Source of the DNA: a virus
Virus record (IMG/VR): IMGVR_UViG_3300042540_000633
Coordinates: 1-28,131 of that record
DNA: 28,131 bases
Direction: 5' to 3' (one strand)
Numbering within the stretch: position 1 is the first letter of the stretch; each line of letters begins with the position of its first letter. The position numbers and the translations under genes were made by a program. This document shows positions 8,664 to 16,271 of this stretch, in pieces. The notes under the pieces were generated by a model. It saw only the letters and a program-made list of their open reading frames with translations. It did not search any database and had not been told where the DNA came from.

Positions 8664-10732
8664 TACGCCACACGACCAGGACGAAGCTGATTATACCCAT
8701 TCGTAATCTCATACAACGCAAACGCTGGCGGACTGTCCGCCGTCTGAATCGTATACGTCAACGCCTGAGCAAGCGACTGGTGATCATAACGAGTCACATT
8801 ACTCGTCGTCGCCGTAGCACTCGTCGTCCCAATCGTCGCAGACTCGCCAATGCCATCAAGCCCCTTTGTCGCCGTAACCGTAAACGAACCATTACTTGAA
8901 CTCGGATACAACGTACTGCTAGGAATAGTCGAACTCGACGGGTAAATAGGTGTACCACCAATAAGCTGATACGTGAACAACGTATGCCGATACCTACGCT
9001 TCTGAGCAGGATCACCCTCAGCATAAGCTCGCGTAATGATCCGAGCATTAATTGTCTGCCCATCCGCATCCGTCATCGTCTGCGCAGGCGCGACAACAGG
9101 ATCAATCCTCATAACTCGATCCGTACTAGACGTAGCCGAATTAGCATTATACTTAATCGCGTAAATACGATTCGTCGTCTGATCCGAATCCGGCGTAGCA
9201 CCAGCAATCTCAAGCTGTCCAGCCTGCACGCGAGTCCACCCAAACGATGCGCGCAAGTCGCACAAGAAGCCACCACTAGCCATACTAATGTAGTAGTGCG
9301 AATCATTAATGTTTGCCGAGCCGTACACGCCAAGCGTCACACCCGTAGGCGCGAATACGTCTGGCCCGTCAAAGACGGACTGGTCAAACGTAAACAACGT
9401 ATCACCACTAAGAGACTCGCCCCACAAGTTCGCAATCTTCTTCGTCATCGTATTTACAAGCGAAGCGCCATCAGTCAAGTAGATTCCATCGGCAGCCGCA
9501 AAAAACACTCCAGCCGTCGTACGCTGCACACTTTTCGGACTAATGCAACCAACCTGCTGAGAGAATGCGCGAATACCAGCCGACAAGCCGCCTCGACCAA
9601 GCGACGTGTCCGTTACGCCATCATCCTGCGTAAGTAGCGTGCCACTCAGCATCACACAATTCTTCGTGCCAAGTACCATCATGTTGCCCGAACCGACCGG
9701 GACAAGCGCAACAACCTGCTCAATATCCTCAATGTCAATATAATTCAACTTAGGAAAACCCATCCTAGTCGCCTGGACTAAGCCATCAACAGTTCCGGCA
9801 ACACCAGAAGTCGTTACGGGAACGCTGCCATTATGCGTAACGGGAGTCGCGTCAGCTGCTTCTCTGACACTCCAAACAATACGATTCGGATACTGCGTCG
9901 AAGTGCCAGACACCGCATCAACAAACCGGACGTTGCCCATCACAATGCGCGAATCACCACCAGAAGTAAACGTGCCAACACAACCAGCCGCAGACAAATA
10001 ACGCCCATCACTCTTTGCACCAACCATCGGCAAGACGGGATAATACGCAATAGTCGTATACAAGATTGGACTAGCAGTAGTGCCTCGTATCGGCGGAGGA
10101 TCAACAGTTACTTGAGTTGCCGAATCCTTACGAAGCACACGCCCCGTGTATTCATTCGTCCCACCATTCGACAAGTGAATATACCCGCCAATAGCAACAT
10201 TGCTTGTTGCCGTAGCGCCTAGCGTCAAAAGATTGTTGCCAGCAATTGTGGTAGTTGTGACCGCGCCCGTATACGTCGCACTCGTCGTGGCAAAATCGGC
10301 ACCACCACACCACGCCACCGGACTACTTCCCGTCGCACTCGTAACGGGAAACACAATCGAGTCGCCATACACAGTCGGCTGACTAAGCGAATCAGTAAGA
10401 ATCCCACTTGTATACGTTGAAATTGGCTGCGCCGTACTTGCAAACGACAAGTTGCCGAACTGCGCGTAACCACCACTAATCGCAGCCGGATACAAGTACG
10501 AACGCCCATCAATATTTGCGCTACGCTGCGACCCGATCTCAACGGGACTCATCGTTGTCGCCGCACTAAGCGCAGTTTCAGAAGCTCCCCGCTTTGACAA
10601 CGAGCCACTATTCGTAATTACAATGTTTGTAGCGTCATACACCGCACCATCAGGAATCAAGTGACGCGGAACGTCACGAACCATCCCCGTGAAGAAGTTA
10701 GCGTGGCTGGCGTACTGAACAGTACCGGCCAT
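8663..10732 (-). CDS. Tail hub/nozzle-like protein (689 aa)
   Basis: Probably the tubular tail or hub protein that caps the podovirus tail (T7 gp12 / P22 gp10-like role). The N-terminus shows a pattern typical of this group, in which a tail-docking segment (FFTGMVRDVPRHLIPDGAVY) is followed by D-A-T-N-I-V-I and SKRGASET. The rest is Gly/Ser/Thr-rich and beta-strand-rich, as expected for the propeller and barrel domains. It directly follows the gp11-like adaptor gene, the order seen in T7-like tails. The ATG at 10732 lies three bases after the upstream stop, with no SD, so coupling is likely. Role from context is fairly sure; the exact family is not. Confidence 0.75.
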   Translation of the reverse strand: MAGTVQYASHANFFTGMVRDVPRHLIPDGAVYDATNIVITNSGSLSKRGASETALSAATTMSPVEIGSQRSANIDGRSYLYPAAISGGYAQFGNLSFASTAQPISTYTSGILTDSLSQPTVYGDSIVFPVTSATGSSPVAWCGGADFATTSATYTGAVTTTTIAGNNLLTLGATATSNVAIGGYIHLSNGGTNEYTGRVLRKDSATQVTVDPPPIRGTTASPILYTTIAYYPVLPMVGAKSDGRYLSAAGCVGTFTSGGDSRIVMGNVRFVDAVSGTSTQYPNRIVWSVREAADATPVTHNGSVPVTTSGVAGTVDGLVQATRMGFPKLNYIDIEDIEQVVALVPVGSGNMMVLGTKNCVMLSGTLLTQDDGVTDTSLGRGGLSAGIRAFSQQVGCISPKSVQRTTAGVFFAAADGIYLTDGASLVNTMTKKIANLWGESLSGDTLFTFDQSVFDGPDVFAPTGVTLGVYGSANINDSHYYISMASGGFLCDLRASFGWTRVQAGQLEIAGATPDSDQTTNRIYAIKYNANSATSSTDRVMRIDPVVAPAQTMTDADGQTINARIITRAYAEGDPAQKRRYRHTLFTYQLIGGTPIYPSSSTIPSSTLYPSSSNGSFTVTATKGLDGIGESATIGTTSATATTSNVTRYDHQSLAQALTYTIQTADSPPAFALYEITNGYNQLRPGRVA

Positions 10733-10735
10733 ACG

Positions 10736-11437
10736 CTAACCCTGCCGCTGCGTAAACGAGTAGTACGTTGAATTATCGTGGAACGGACGACGAGGATTAC
10801 GCAAGTAACCATACGGAATCGTCTTCGCCGAACGACCCTGGCGACGAGTAAGCCACTTCTGGAAACGATCCATACCAGCCACAAACTTAGCGTCAAGCGC
10901 GTTACTAAGGTTCTGATCCTCGCCAACAGCATCAGCAAGTCGAGCAGCAGCTCCAATCGTGATCAGCCAATGCCACTGCGACGGAATATCCTCCGGGACA
11001 TCACCGTCATTAACAAGATCCGTTGAAGTCTGAACATAGTAAATCTTCAACGTATCGCCAGTCTGCTGCGGAACAGGCCACAAGCGAATCGTGTCCAACC
11101 CGAGAAACGCATACTTACGAGTAGCACCAATCGGATTTGTCGCGTTCAACGCAAGCAGTTCGTCCGCGCTTGACTGTTCAAGGATATACGAGTACGTTGA
11201 ACCTAGGCCAAGGTACTCAAGATACTGAAGCGCACCAAAGTCAGAAATGCTCCAATCGGACGAAATATCGTACACCGACTGGCCAGTCGTCAGAACCTTG
11301 CTGACCTGCGTTACCTTAAGCTGGGCGCTAACAACGATGTCATCAATCGCATCATTGACATGCAGTCCAGCTTCGGTTTCATTATCGTTTAGCGCAAGGT
11401 TCTGAGCGCGCGCCTTAAGCTGAGCAAACGTAGCCAT
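10736..11437 (-). CDS. Head-tail adaptor / tail tubular protein A-like (233 aa)
   Basis: Resembles the T7 gp11-type adaptor that binds the portal and starts the tail tube. Residues 8-40 have the pattern RAQNLALNDNETEAGLHVNDAID, where other members have a helix with W/N-D-A-I. A mixed beta region follows with TTGQSVYDISSDW and the strand I-R-L-W-P-V-P (about 120-126), then KIYYV. The C-terminal helix ends in a basic arm. It starts at an ATG in a TAATG overlap with the upstream Cys-rich protein; a weak GGACGAG precedes it. The next gene downstream is the hub/nozzle protein, supporting the assignment. Confidence 0.8.
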   Translation of the reverse strand: MATFAQLKARAQNLALNDNETEAGLHVNDAIDDIVVSAQLKVTQVSKVLTTGQSVYDISSDWSISDFGALQYLEYLGLGSTYSYILEQSSADELLALNATNPIGATRKYAFLGLDTIRLWPVPQQTGDTLKIYYVQTSTDLVNDGDVPEDIPSQWHWLITIGAAARLADAVGEDQNLSNALDAKFVAGMDRFQKWLTRRQGRSAKTIPYGYLRNPRRPFHDNSTYYSFTQRQG

Positions 11438-11820
11438 TACTCGTCCATGCCCTTCGGCCTGAGCGGATCAAGACCACGATGCATCGTGTCATGCATCTCC
11501 TCACGCACCTCACTCGAACACGTAGGACACAAGCCGCGCGACACCATGCTGATCACTTCCTCCTCAGTACGCATCGGATACCACTCCTTCGCGTACGGCT
11601 TCCAAGCCTGGAGGTTCGTAATGTCAGGACGAGCGGGAAACGTCGCAAGACACACGCCACACGCCTCACCCTTCGAGAGTCGCTCAGCATCCTCAGCCTG
11701 ATGCTCGCCCTTCAGATACCACATGATGCTGCGCTGAGGCTCGCCCCACGAGTAATCGTACGTTTCCTCAGCGTGCGCTTCAATCGGCCTACGCCAAGAC
11801 TGCTTCTCAGTAATGATCAT
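11437..11820 (-). CDS. Cys-rich, probable zinc-binding protein (127 aa)
   Basis: Unknown function. Two CxxC knuckles, CGVC (about residue 54) and CPTC (about 98), are separated by about 40 residues and probably bind one zinc. The N-terminus is polar with tryptophans (SWRRPIEAH, YDYSWGEP). Its start overlaps the glycosyltransferase stop (ATGA) and its end overlaps the tail adaptor start (TAATG), so it is coupled to both. It could be a virion-assembly factor or a helper of the glycosyltransferase; the sequence does not decide. Confidence 0.7.
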   Translation of the reverse strand: MIITEKQSWRRPIEAHAEETYDYSWGEPQRSIMWYLKGEHQAEDAERLSKGEACGVCLATFPARPDITNLQAWKPYAKEWYPMRTEEEVISMVSRGLCPTCSSEVREEMHDTMHRGLDPLRPKGMDE

Positions 11821-13382
11821 GCTAGTGCAGTAGTATACCTGCTCCGCAACGACTCATTACCAACCATGCGATCCTGTTTCACATGAAACATACTGCGACG
11901 AATCATACGCTTCCGTTCAGTCTCGTCACTGAGAAGCTCAACGACCGCACTACTAAACCCCTTAGCGTCCTTGATTCTGATAATCGAATCGTCTGGCACT
12001 CGCTTATACGCCTCAGCATCACTAGCGACGAGCGCAGCACCACTCATCGTGAACTCAAGCCACTTGAGATCACTCTTGCACCGAGTAACATCATTGTCTA
12101 CAACTGGCGCTAAACCAATCGTCCACTTAGACAACACGCGCCGATACGCCGCCACACTAGGCGTAAACCCAATATGCGTATACGCAAAATCCCACCCAGG
12201 GTCAAGCCCAACGATCTGAACCTCAGCACCATTCATGCTCGCGTACCGCATCGCATCCTCTACAAGGTGCATGTCGCCAAGATGATTCGCGCTAAACACG
12301 CAGCCAACGATTCGCTTGCGTGATGATGGTTTGATCCAATCAGCCGGATCAACCGTGTTCTCACACAACACCACATTCGGATTCACCTTAGAGTAAACAT
12401 CAACCAGAGCTGGCGTGGCGCAAATAATGTAGTCGGCTTCTTCAACCATTCGCTTATGCGACGCTTGGCGACTCGCCCACACATCACCATTCTTCTTGTG
12501 ATACGCGCCAACAACACTTCCCAGTTCGCTCGACAAGTAATTGTCATCCACGTCAATCACGCGCTTCTTCCCAAGCTCCGCACCAGTATCCCAAAACTCC
12601 TGCACATCACTATTCGGATACTGATACACCCACGCTCGCGCCTCATGCGAATCACGCGAATCAAGACTCATCCGCACAACACTCCGAGTCGTACGCGAAG
12701 GCAACTCGCACCGCACATACCCAGTACCCTCAATACGCCACTCATAAAACACCGCAGGCACTGACTCTCGAACCTCGTACGGCGCAAGATCACTCCAAGT
12801 CATACGCATACGCGCAGCCTCACGCACCGTCGAGCGATGCAACCCATCATGGCGCTGCCGATACCCGTACCGCGCCAGCGGAGCCGGAGCCAACCGGCAC
12901 CCCGCCTTCGCCAAGCGATACACAAGATCCCAATCCTCAATCACCGAATCAGTCCAACCACCAACACGCCGCAACCAATCCGTCTTAATCATGATGATCC
13001 CACAAATGTTCTGATCCTGAACACGAAGCGGCGACCACGGCTCAGCATTAAACCTAAACCGATCAGCTCCAAAACCAAGCATCCACGGATAAGAACCATC
13101 GTAATCAATCGCGGCTTCCCACAAACGCCACAACGTCTTAGAGTCAACAACATCATCAGACCCCATGAGAAACACGTACTTCGTCTTCACCATGCTCAGC
13201 GCACCATTCAACGCCGTAGCCATCTCATGCTTCCCAGCATTCTTCGCAATCATCACCTGGACACCACGAGGCAACGAGCGAAGAGTCTCGCGAAGAAGAT
13301 CCTCATTCTCACCATGCCACGGGATCAGAACCGTCACATGACGACGCACAGCCGCCTCATACGCGGCAATGTTGTGATGCAT
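11817..13382 (-). CDS. Two-domain glycosyltransferase, GT2-like + GT4-like (521 aa)
   Basis: The N-terminal half looks like a GT-A (GT2) transferase: VTVLIPWHGENEDLL at 16-30, a metal-binding SDD within FLMGSDDVVD (75-77), and the ED-W-D acceptor-base region in SVIEDWDLVYRL (about 149-152). From about residue 240 there is a GT-B (GT4-like) part with RVIDVDDNY, then MVEEADYIICATPALVDVY and CENTVDP. The C-terminus has the nucleotide-sugar lobe motif KWLEFTMSGAALVAS. The likely role is transfer of sugars to a virion protein or other acceptor; the acceptor is unknown. It starts at ATG two bases after the upstream stop without an SD and overlaps the next gene by ATGA. A parS-like 16-mer lies in its last codons (MFHVKQ). 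Two fused transferases inside the structural operon is notable. Confidence 0.85.
   Translation of the reverse strand: MHHNIAAYEAAVRRHVTVLIPWHGENEDLLRETLRSLPRGVQVMIAKNAGKHEMATALNGALSMVKTKYVFLMGSDDVVDSKTLWRLWEAAIDYDGSYPWMLGFGADRFRFNAEPWSPLRVQDQNICGIIMIKTDWLRRVGGWTDSVIEDWDLVYRLAKAGCRLAPAPLARYGYRQRHDGLHRSTVREAARMRMTWSDLAPYEVRESVPAVFYEWRIEGTGYVRCELPSRTTRSVVRMSLDSRDSHEARAWVYQYPNSDVQEFWDTGAELGKKRVIDVDDNYLSSELGSVVGAYHKKNGDVWASRQASHKRMVEEADYIICATPALVDVYSKVNPNVVLCENTVDPADWIKPSSRKRIVGCVFSANHLGDMHLVEDAMRYASMNGAEVQIVGLDPGWDFAYTHIGFTPSVAAYRRVLSKWTIGLAPVVDNDVTRCKSDLKWLEFTMSGAALVASDAEAYKRVPDDSIIRIKDAKGFSSAVVELLSDETERKRMIRRSMFHVKQDRMVGNESLRSRYTTALA
11875..11890. promoter_or_regulatory. parS-like 16-bp near-palindrome
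   Basis: TGTTTCACATGAAACA has perfect 7-bp arms (TGTTTCA/TGAAACA) and differs by one central base from the widely conserved bacterial ParB-binding parS consensus TGTTTCACGTGAAACA. It lies in the coding sequence of the glycosyltransferase, where it encodes MFHVKQ, the kind of peptide typical of intragenic parS sites. Whether ParB binds it is unknown; no parA or parB gene is in the window. Confidence 0.55.
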
Positions 13383-13384
13383 AA

Positions 13385-14029
13385 CTAAGCGGGAATCTCG
13401 CGCTGAAGCGAAGCATTCTCAGCAGCCTCAGCCGCCAACTCCACCTTCAACGCCTCAATCGCCTTCGGAATGTCGTACCGAGGACGCTCACGCTGAAGCT
13501 CGTACGCGATCACATAATCAGGATCGTACCCGCCCTCGCGAATCATGTTGCAAATCAGCGCACTCGTCGGCTGACCCTTCTTGCCCTGCATCTGCTCGTA
13601 CGTCGGCCACGGCGGATCAAGCTTCTTACCCGTCACCTGAATGTAGTGATTACCATTGCTGGCATCCTCCACAAGGCGCTTCTCCGTATACGCTCGATCC
13701 TCCTCATTCGGGATCGTGTCCGTATCAAACACGCTGAACATCAGGTCAGGATTCCAACCATCATGCGCCTGACCATTCACCACACCAACAACCGTCGTAG
13801 GCGTAGCGCCATACGCAATAGCCGTGCCATCCTCGCGGCGACCAAAGCCAAGCCAATGCTGCTTAGCCATCTCAGCCTCCTCAGGACGCACAAGACCATG
13901 CTGAAAATCACACTGAATCGCCGCCACAACAGTCTGCGGAGTCATCGTCCCATTAGTCGTCAGAACCATCTGAACCTTATCGGGACGAGCAATAAACGTG
14001 TAATTAGCGTGGCGACTGACAAAACGCAT
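13385..14029 (-). CDS. Hypothetical protein following the capsid gene (214 aa)
   Basis: Not recognised. It begins with a small beta-rich part (RFVSRHANYTFIARPDKVQ) and has a motif-like central stretch (WLGFGRREDGTAIAYGATP, FSVFDTDTIPNEEDRAYTEK). It ends in an acidic/alanine helix (LKVELAAEAAENASLQ) that may form a coiled coil. It has a strong SD (AGGAGAAA, 5-6 nt from ATG 14029) similar to that of the capsid gene, so it is likely produced in quantity. Position right after the capsid gene suggests a head-completion, decoration or head-tail protein; this is inference only. Confidence 0.7.
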   Translation of the reverse strand: MRFVSRHANYTFIARPDKVQMVLTTNGTMTPQTVVAAIQCDFQHGLVRPEEAEMAKQHWLGFGRREDGTAIAYGATPTTVVGVVNGQAHDGWNPDLMFSVFDTDTIPNEEDRAYTEKRLVEDASNGNHYIQVTGKKLDPPWPTYEQMQGKKGQPTSALICNMIREGGYDPDYVIAYELQRERPRYDIPKAIEALKVELAAEAAENASLQREIPA

Positions 14030-14060
14030 TAGGTTTCTCCTGGTCGGTAGAAGAGTTGGA

Positions 14061-14098
14061 CTAGGAGGGGAGCCACCACCACGGGACTCCCCTCCTAG
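14061..14098 (-). terminator. 12-bp perfect hairpin after the capsid gene
   Basis: The arms CTAGGAGGGGAG (14061-14072) and CTCCCCTCCTAG (14087-14098) are perfectly complementary with a 14-nt loop. On the transcript this lies 11 nt past the capsid stop and about 30 nt before the next start. No T-run follows (TCCAACTCTTCT), so it is either a T-less terminator/attenuator or an mRNA-stabilising 3' hairpin. Confidence 0.7.
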
Positions 14099-14109
14099 AT
14101 TGGGTTGGC

Positions 14110-15267
14110 TTAGTAGCCGGTGATGCCCGAGATGATAGCGTGCTTCTTCTCGCTACCAAGCTCGAACGACCACTCGGTGAGGTACTCCTGCTTCACGGAG
14201 TCCTCATCGTTGGCCTGACGATCCGGCTTCAGCACCGTGTCGCGCAGAGGACGCATCGTCACGTCCTCCATGTCCACGACCACGCCGATGCCGCCGTACT
14301 GGTTAGCGGTGGACTGGAAGTCGTACCAGTCGCGCTTCACCATGATCTGCACCTTCGCACCCGACGCGCTCTGGTACTCCTTCAGCGACACGCCGTACGT
14401 GTCAATGCTCGGAGCCGGAGGAGCGAGCTTGCCCTGCGGGAACGAGGACAGAGCCGACGCGACGAGCGGCGAGCAGAACATGACCTTGTTCTGCGAGCCG
14501 TAACGGAACGCCTTGCGGAGGAACGTTTCAAAAACGCTCTCCGTCAGCGTGCCAACGCCGGTCGTGAGGTTCGAGGTGACGTACTGGTAGATACCACCGA
14601 CGTAACCAATCGGGGCGCTACCGCTCGTGTTCAGGTCGCGAACGCCCCAGAACAGCGAGTTCTCAAGCTGACGCTTATGCTCAATCAGCTTCTTCTTCGC
14701 CTCGTTAGCAGGCTCCGGGCCGCCATACAGCTTCGACGCGACCAGCGTGTTCGTAAAGCCGAACGGATCACGCTGGATCTGCGCGTAGTTGTAGTTGGCG
14801 ACCTTCTTCGTCTGCACGAGGGTACCGAGGGTTGCGCCCTCAGCAGCCGCGTTGCCGATCTTCACGAGGTCAATGCCGCTCGCAGCCGAGAGAGCAGTGA
14901 CTCCGCCAAGAGCGCGCGTGACTGTGATGGCGTTAGCAGCCGTAGCCGAAACGACAGCGTTCTCGCCCGTGGAGGCAAAACGCACAACGTCGTTCGGACG
15001 GAAGTAACCACCCGTGCCGGTAGCGACCGAGATGTTCGTGTCGCCAGAAGCCGCAGACGCAGCAAGCGTCGTAAGGCGCGGCATCAGCTCGTCGCTCAGC
15101 CACTCGACCTTCTGCGAGTAAGCTGCGCGCTTGCCGATCTTCTGAAGCATCGTCGTCAGCGGAGCCTCGTCCGGCTCAAGCTGCGCGATGGTGGGGGACA
15201 TATCAACGACGCGCTGGTTCGACAGAATGTCCGCGTCGTCAACGACCCCAGTGAGGATAGTAGGCAT
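14110..15267 (-). CDS. Major capsid protein, SU10-like HK97 fold (385 aa)
   Basis: Matches the SU10/DUF5309 type of major capsid protein by motif recall. There is an N-terminal arm (SPTIAQLEPDEAPLTTML), then the block KVEWLSDELMPRLTTLAA (about 54-71). A beta-insert follows (SGDTNISVATGTGGYFRPND), and the protein closes with the family-like C-terminus EKKHAIISGITGY. The length is normal for the family. The gene has a clear SD (CAGGAGAAAA) 10-12 nt before ATG 15267. Its codons end mainly in C or G (AAC, TAC, ATC, ACG), unlike the T/G-ending codons of the tail and ejection genes, consistent with high expression. It is preceded by the scaffold gene and followed by a strong hairpin. Confidence 0.9.
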   Translation of the reverse strand: MPTILTGVVDDADILSNQRVVDMSPTIAQLEPDEAPLTTMLQKIGKRAAYSQKVEWLSDELMPRLTTLAASAASGDTNISVATGTGGYFRPNDVVRFASTGENAVVSATAANAITVTRALGGVTALSAASGIDLVKIGNAAAEGATLGTLVQTKKVANYNYAQIQRDPFGFTNTLVASKLYGGPEPANEAKKKLIEHKRQLENSLFWGVRDLNTSGSAPIGYVGGIYQYVTSNLTTGVGTLTESVFETFLRKAFRYGSQNKVMFCSPLVASALSSFPQGKLAPPAPSIDTYGVSLKEYQSASGAKVQIMVKRDWYDFQSTANQYGGIGVVVDMEDVTMRPLRDTVLKPDRQANDEDSVKQEYLTEWSFELGSEKKHAIISGITGY

Positions 15268-15352
15268 AGCCTAAGTTTTCTCCTGTGTAGAGAGGTTTAC
15301 GGGATTCTGCGGTTGTCCAACGGTCGGGTTGGGCCACACATGGTCAGAACTG

Positions 15353-16237
15353 CTATCCATTCAGGATTGCAGCATTGATCTTAGCAGCATAATCCACCGG
15401 GCCAGTGTCAGCCACGCCCTGACGCGACTGCGTAAACGCGCTCGGCTGCTCAACTGCCTGCTGCTGAACGGGCTGCTCCTGCATACGAACAATCGCATAC
15501 AGGCTCTTTACGCCATTCTGAATCTTCTCCGGCGTATCCATACCCTGCGGAAAGAATGCTAGATGAAGCTGATCCACGGGAATGTTGTCAATGTACGCCT
15601 GGATCTTCTCCGAGTAGTCGGCAAGATCAGGGATCTGCGACTCAAGCGACTCAAGGCTAGACTCAAACAGCGTCTGCGTCTGCTGATCACGAAGCGGAGT
15701 GATCTGCTCGCGCAACGTAGCCAGCTCGTTCTCGTACTGCTGACGGATCTGCTGCGTCTGCTGCTGAACGTACCACGCATTCGCCTCAGCAGGCTTAGTT
15801 TCAAACCAATGCTCCCACAGCGAGTTTACAGTTTCAGACGGGATGCGATTCGCGTTCGCCATCGCCCACTGCGCAGCAGCACCAGCGTCACGCTCAGCCC
15901 AACCAATAAGCTGCTCTTCGTTCTCAGGCTCGCCATTGAACGTCATGCCCCACGGCTGAACCGCGTCCTCTTCCTCATCATCCTGCATCAGCAGTGCTTC
16001 GAGTTCGGAAAGGCGCTGGTTTGTCTGCGTGTTGTGCGACTCTAGATTCTTGTACGCCTCAACAACATCATCAACGCTCTTGAACTTGCCAAGGATCAGT
16101 TCGTCAGCAACAGGCTGCTCATCAGCGACAGGCGCTTCGTCGCGTGTCTCAAACGGATCATTCCGCGACTCGCCACCATGCAGAATCGCATCAGCAATCG
16201 GGTCGCGCTCGTCAGTAGTCTCTTCAAACTCGCTCAT
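15353..16237 (-). CDS. Capsid scaffolding protein (294 aa)
   Basis: Acts as the inner template for procapsid assembly. Evidence: it lies between portal and major capsid genes, is strongly acidic at the N-terminus (residues 1-45 rich in D/E), and has a long Gln/Glu helix predicted as coiled coil (about 165-225, for example QQIRQQYENELATLREQ). Its short C-terminus (DYAAKINAAILNG) could be the capsid-binding helix. A good SD (CCGGAGGACAAG) directly precedes ATG 16237. No protease motif is visible. The 85-nt gap to the capsid gene holds only a weak 5-bp hairpin near 15317-15332 and the capsid SD. Confidence 0.85.
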   Translation of the reverse strand: MSEFEETTDERDPIADAILHGGESRNDPFETRDEAPVADEQPVADELILGKFKSVDDVVEAYKNLESHNTQTNQRLSELEALLMQDDEEEDAVQPWGMTFNGEPENEEQLIGWAERDAGAAAQWAMANANRIPSETVNSLWEHWFETKPAEANAWYVQQQTQQIRQQYENELATLREQITPLRDQQTQTLFESSLESLESQIPDLADYSEKIQAYIDNIPVDQLHLAFFPQGMDTPEKIQNGVKSLYAIVRMQEQPVQQQAVEQPSAFTQSRQGVADTGPVDYAAKINAAILNG

Positions 16238-16271
16238 CTTGTCCTCCGGTCGGATAGTCGGTTAGTCGGAA

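Noticed and set aside
15304-15342. 13-codon ORF between scaffold and capsid
   Set aside because: No SD, no TANNNT box at 6-7 nt, no overlap with the capsid start, and no resemblance to the other micro-ORFs.
14140-15378. 412-aa plus-strand ORF opposite the capsid gene
   Set aside because: Arg/Val/Leu-rich mirror of a strongly coding capsid gene; no motifs.
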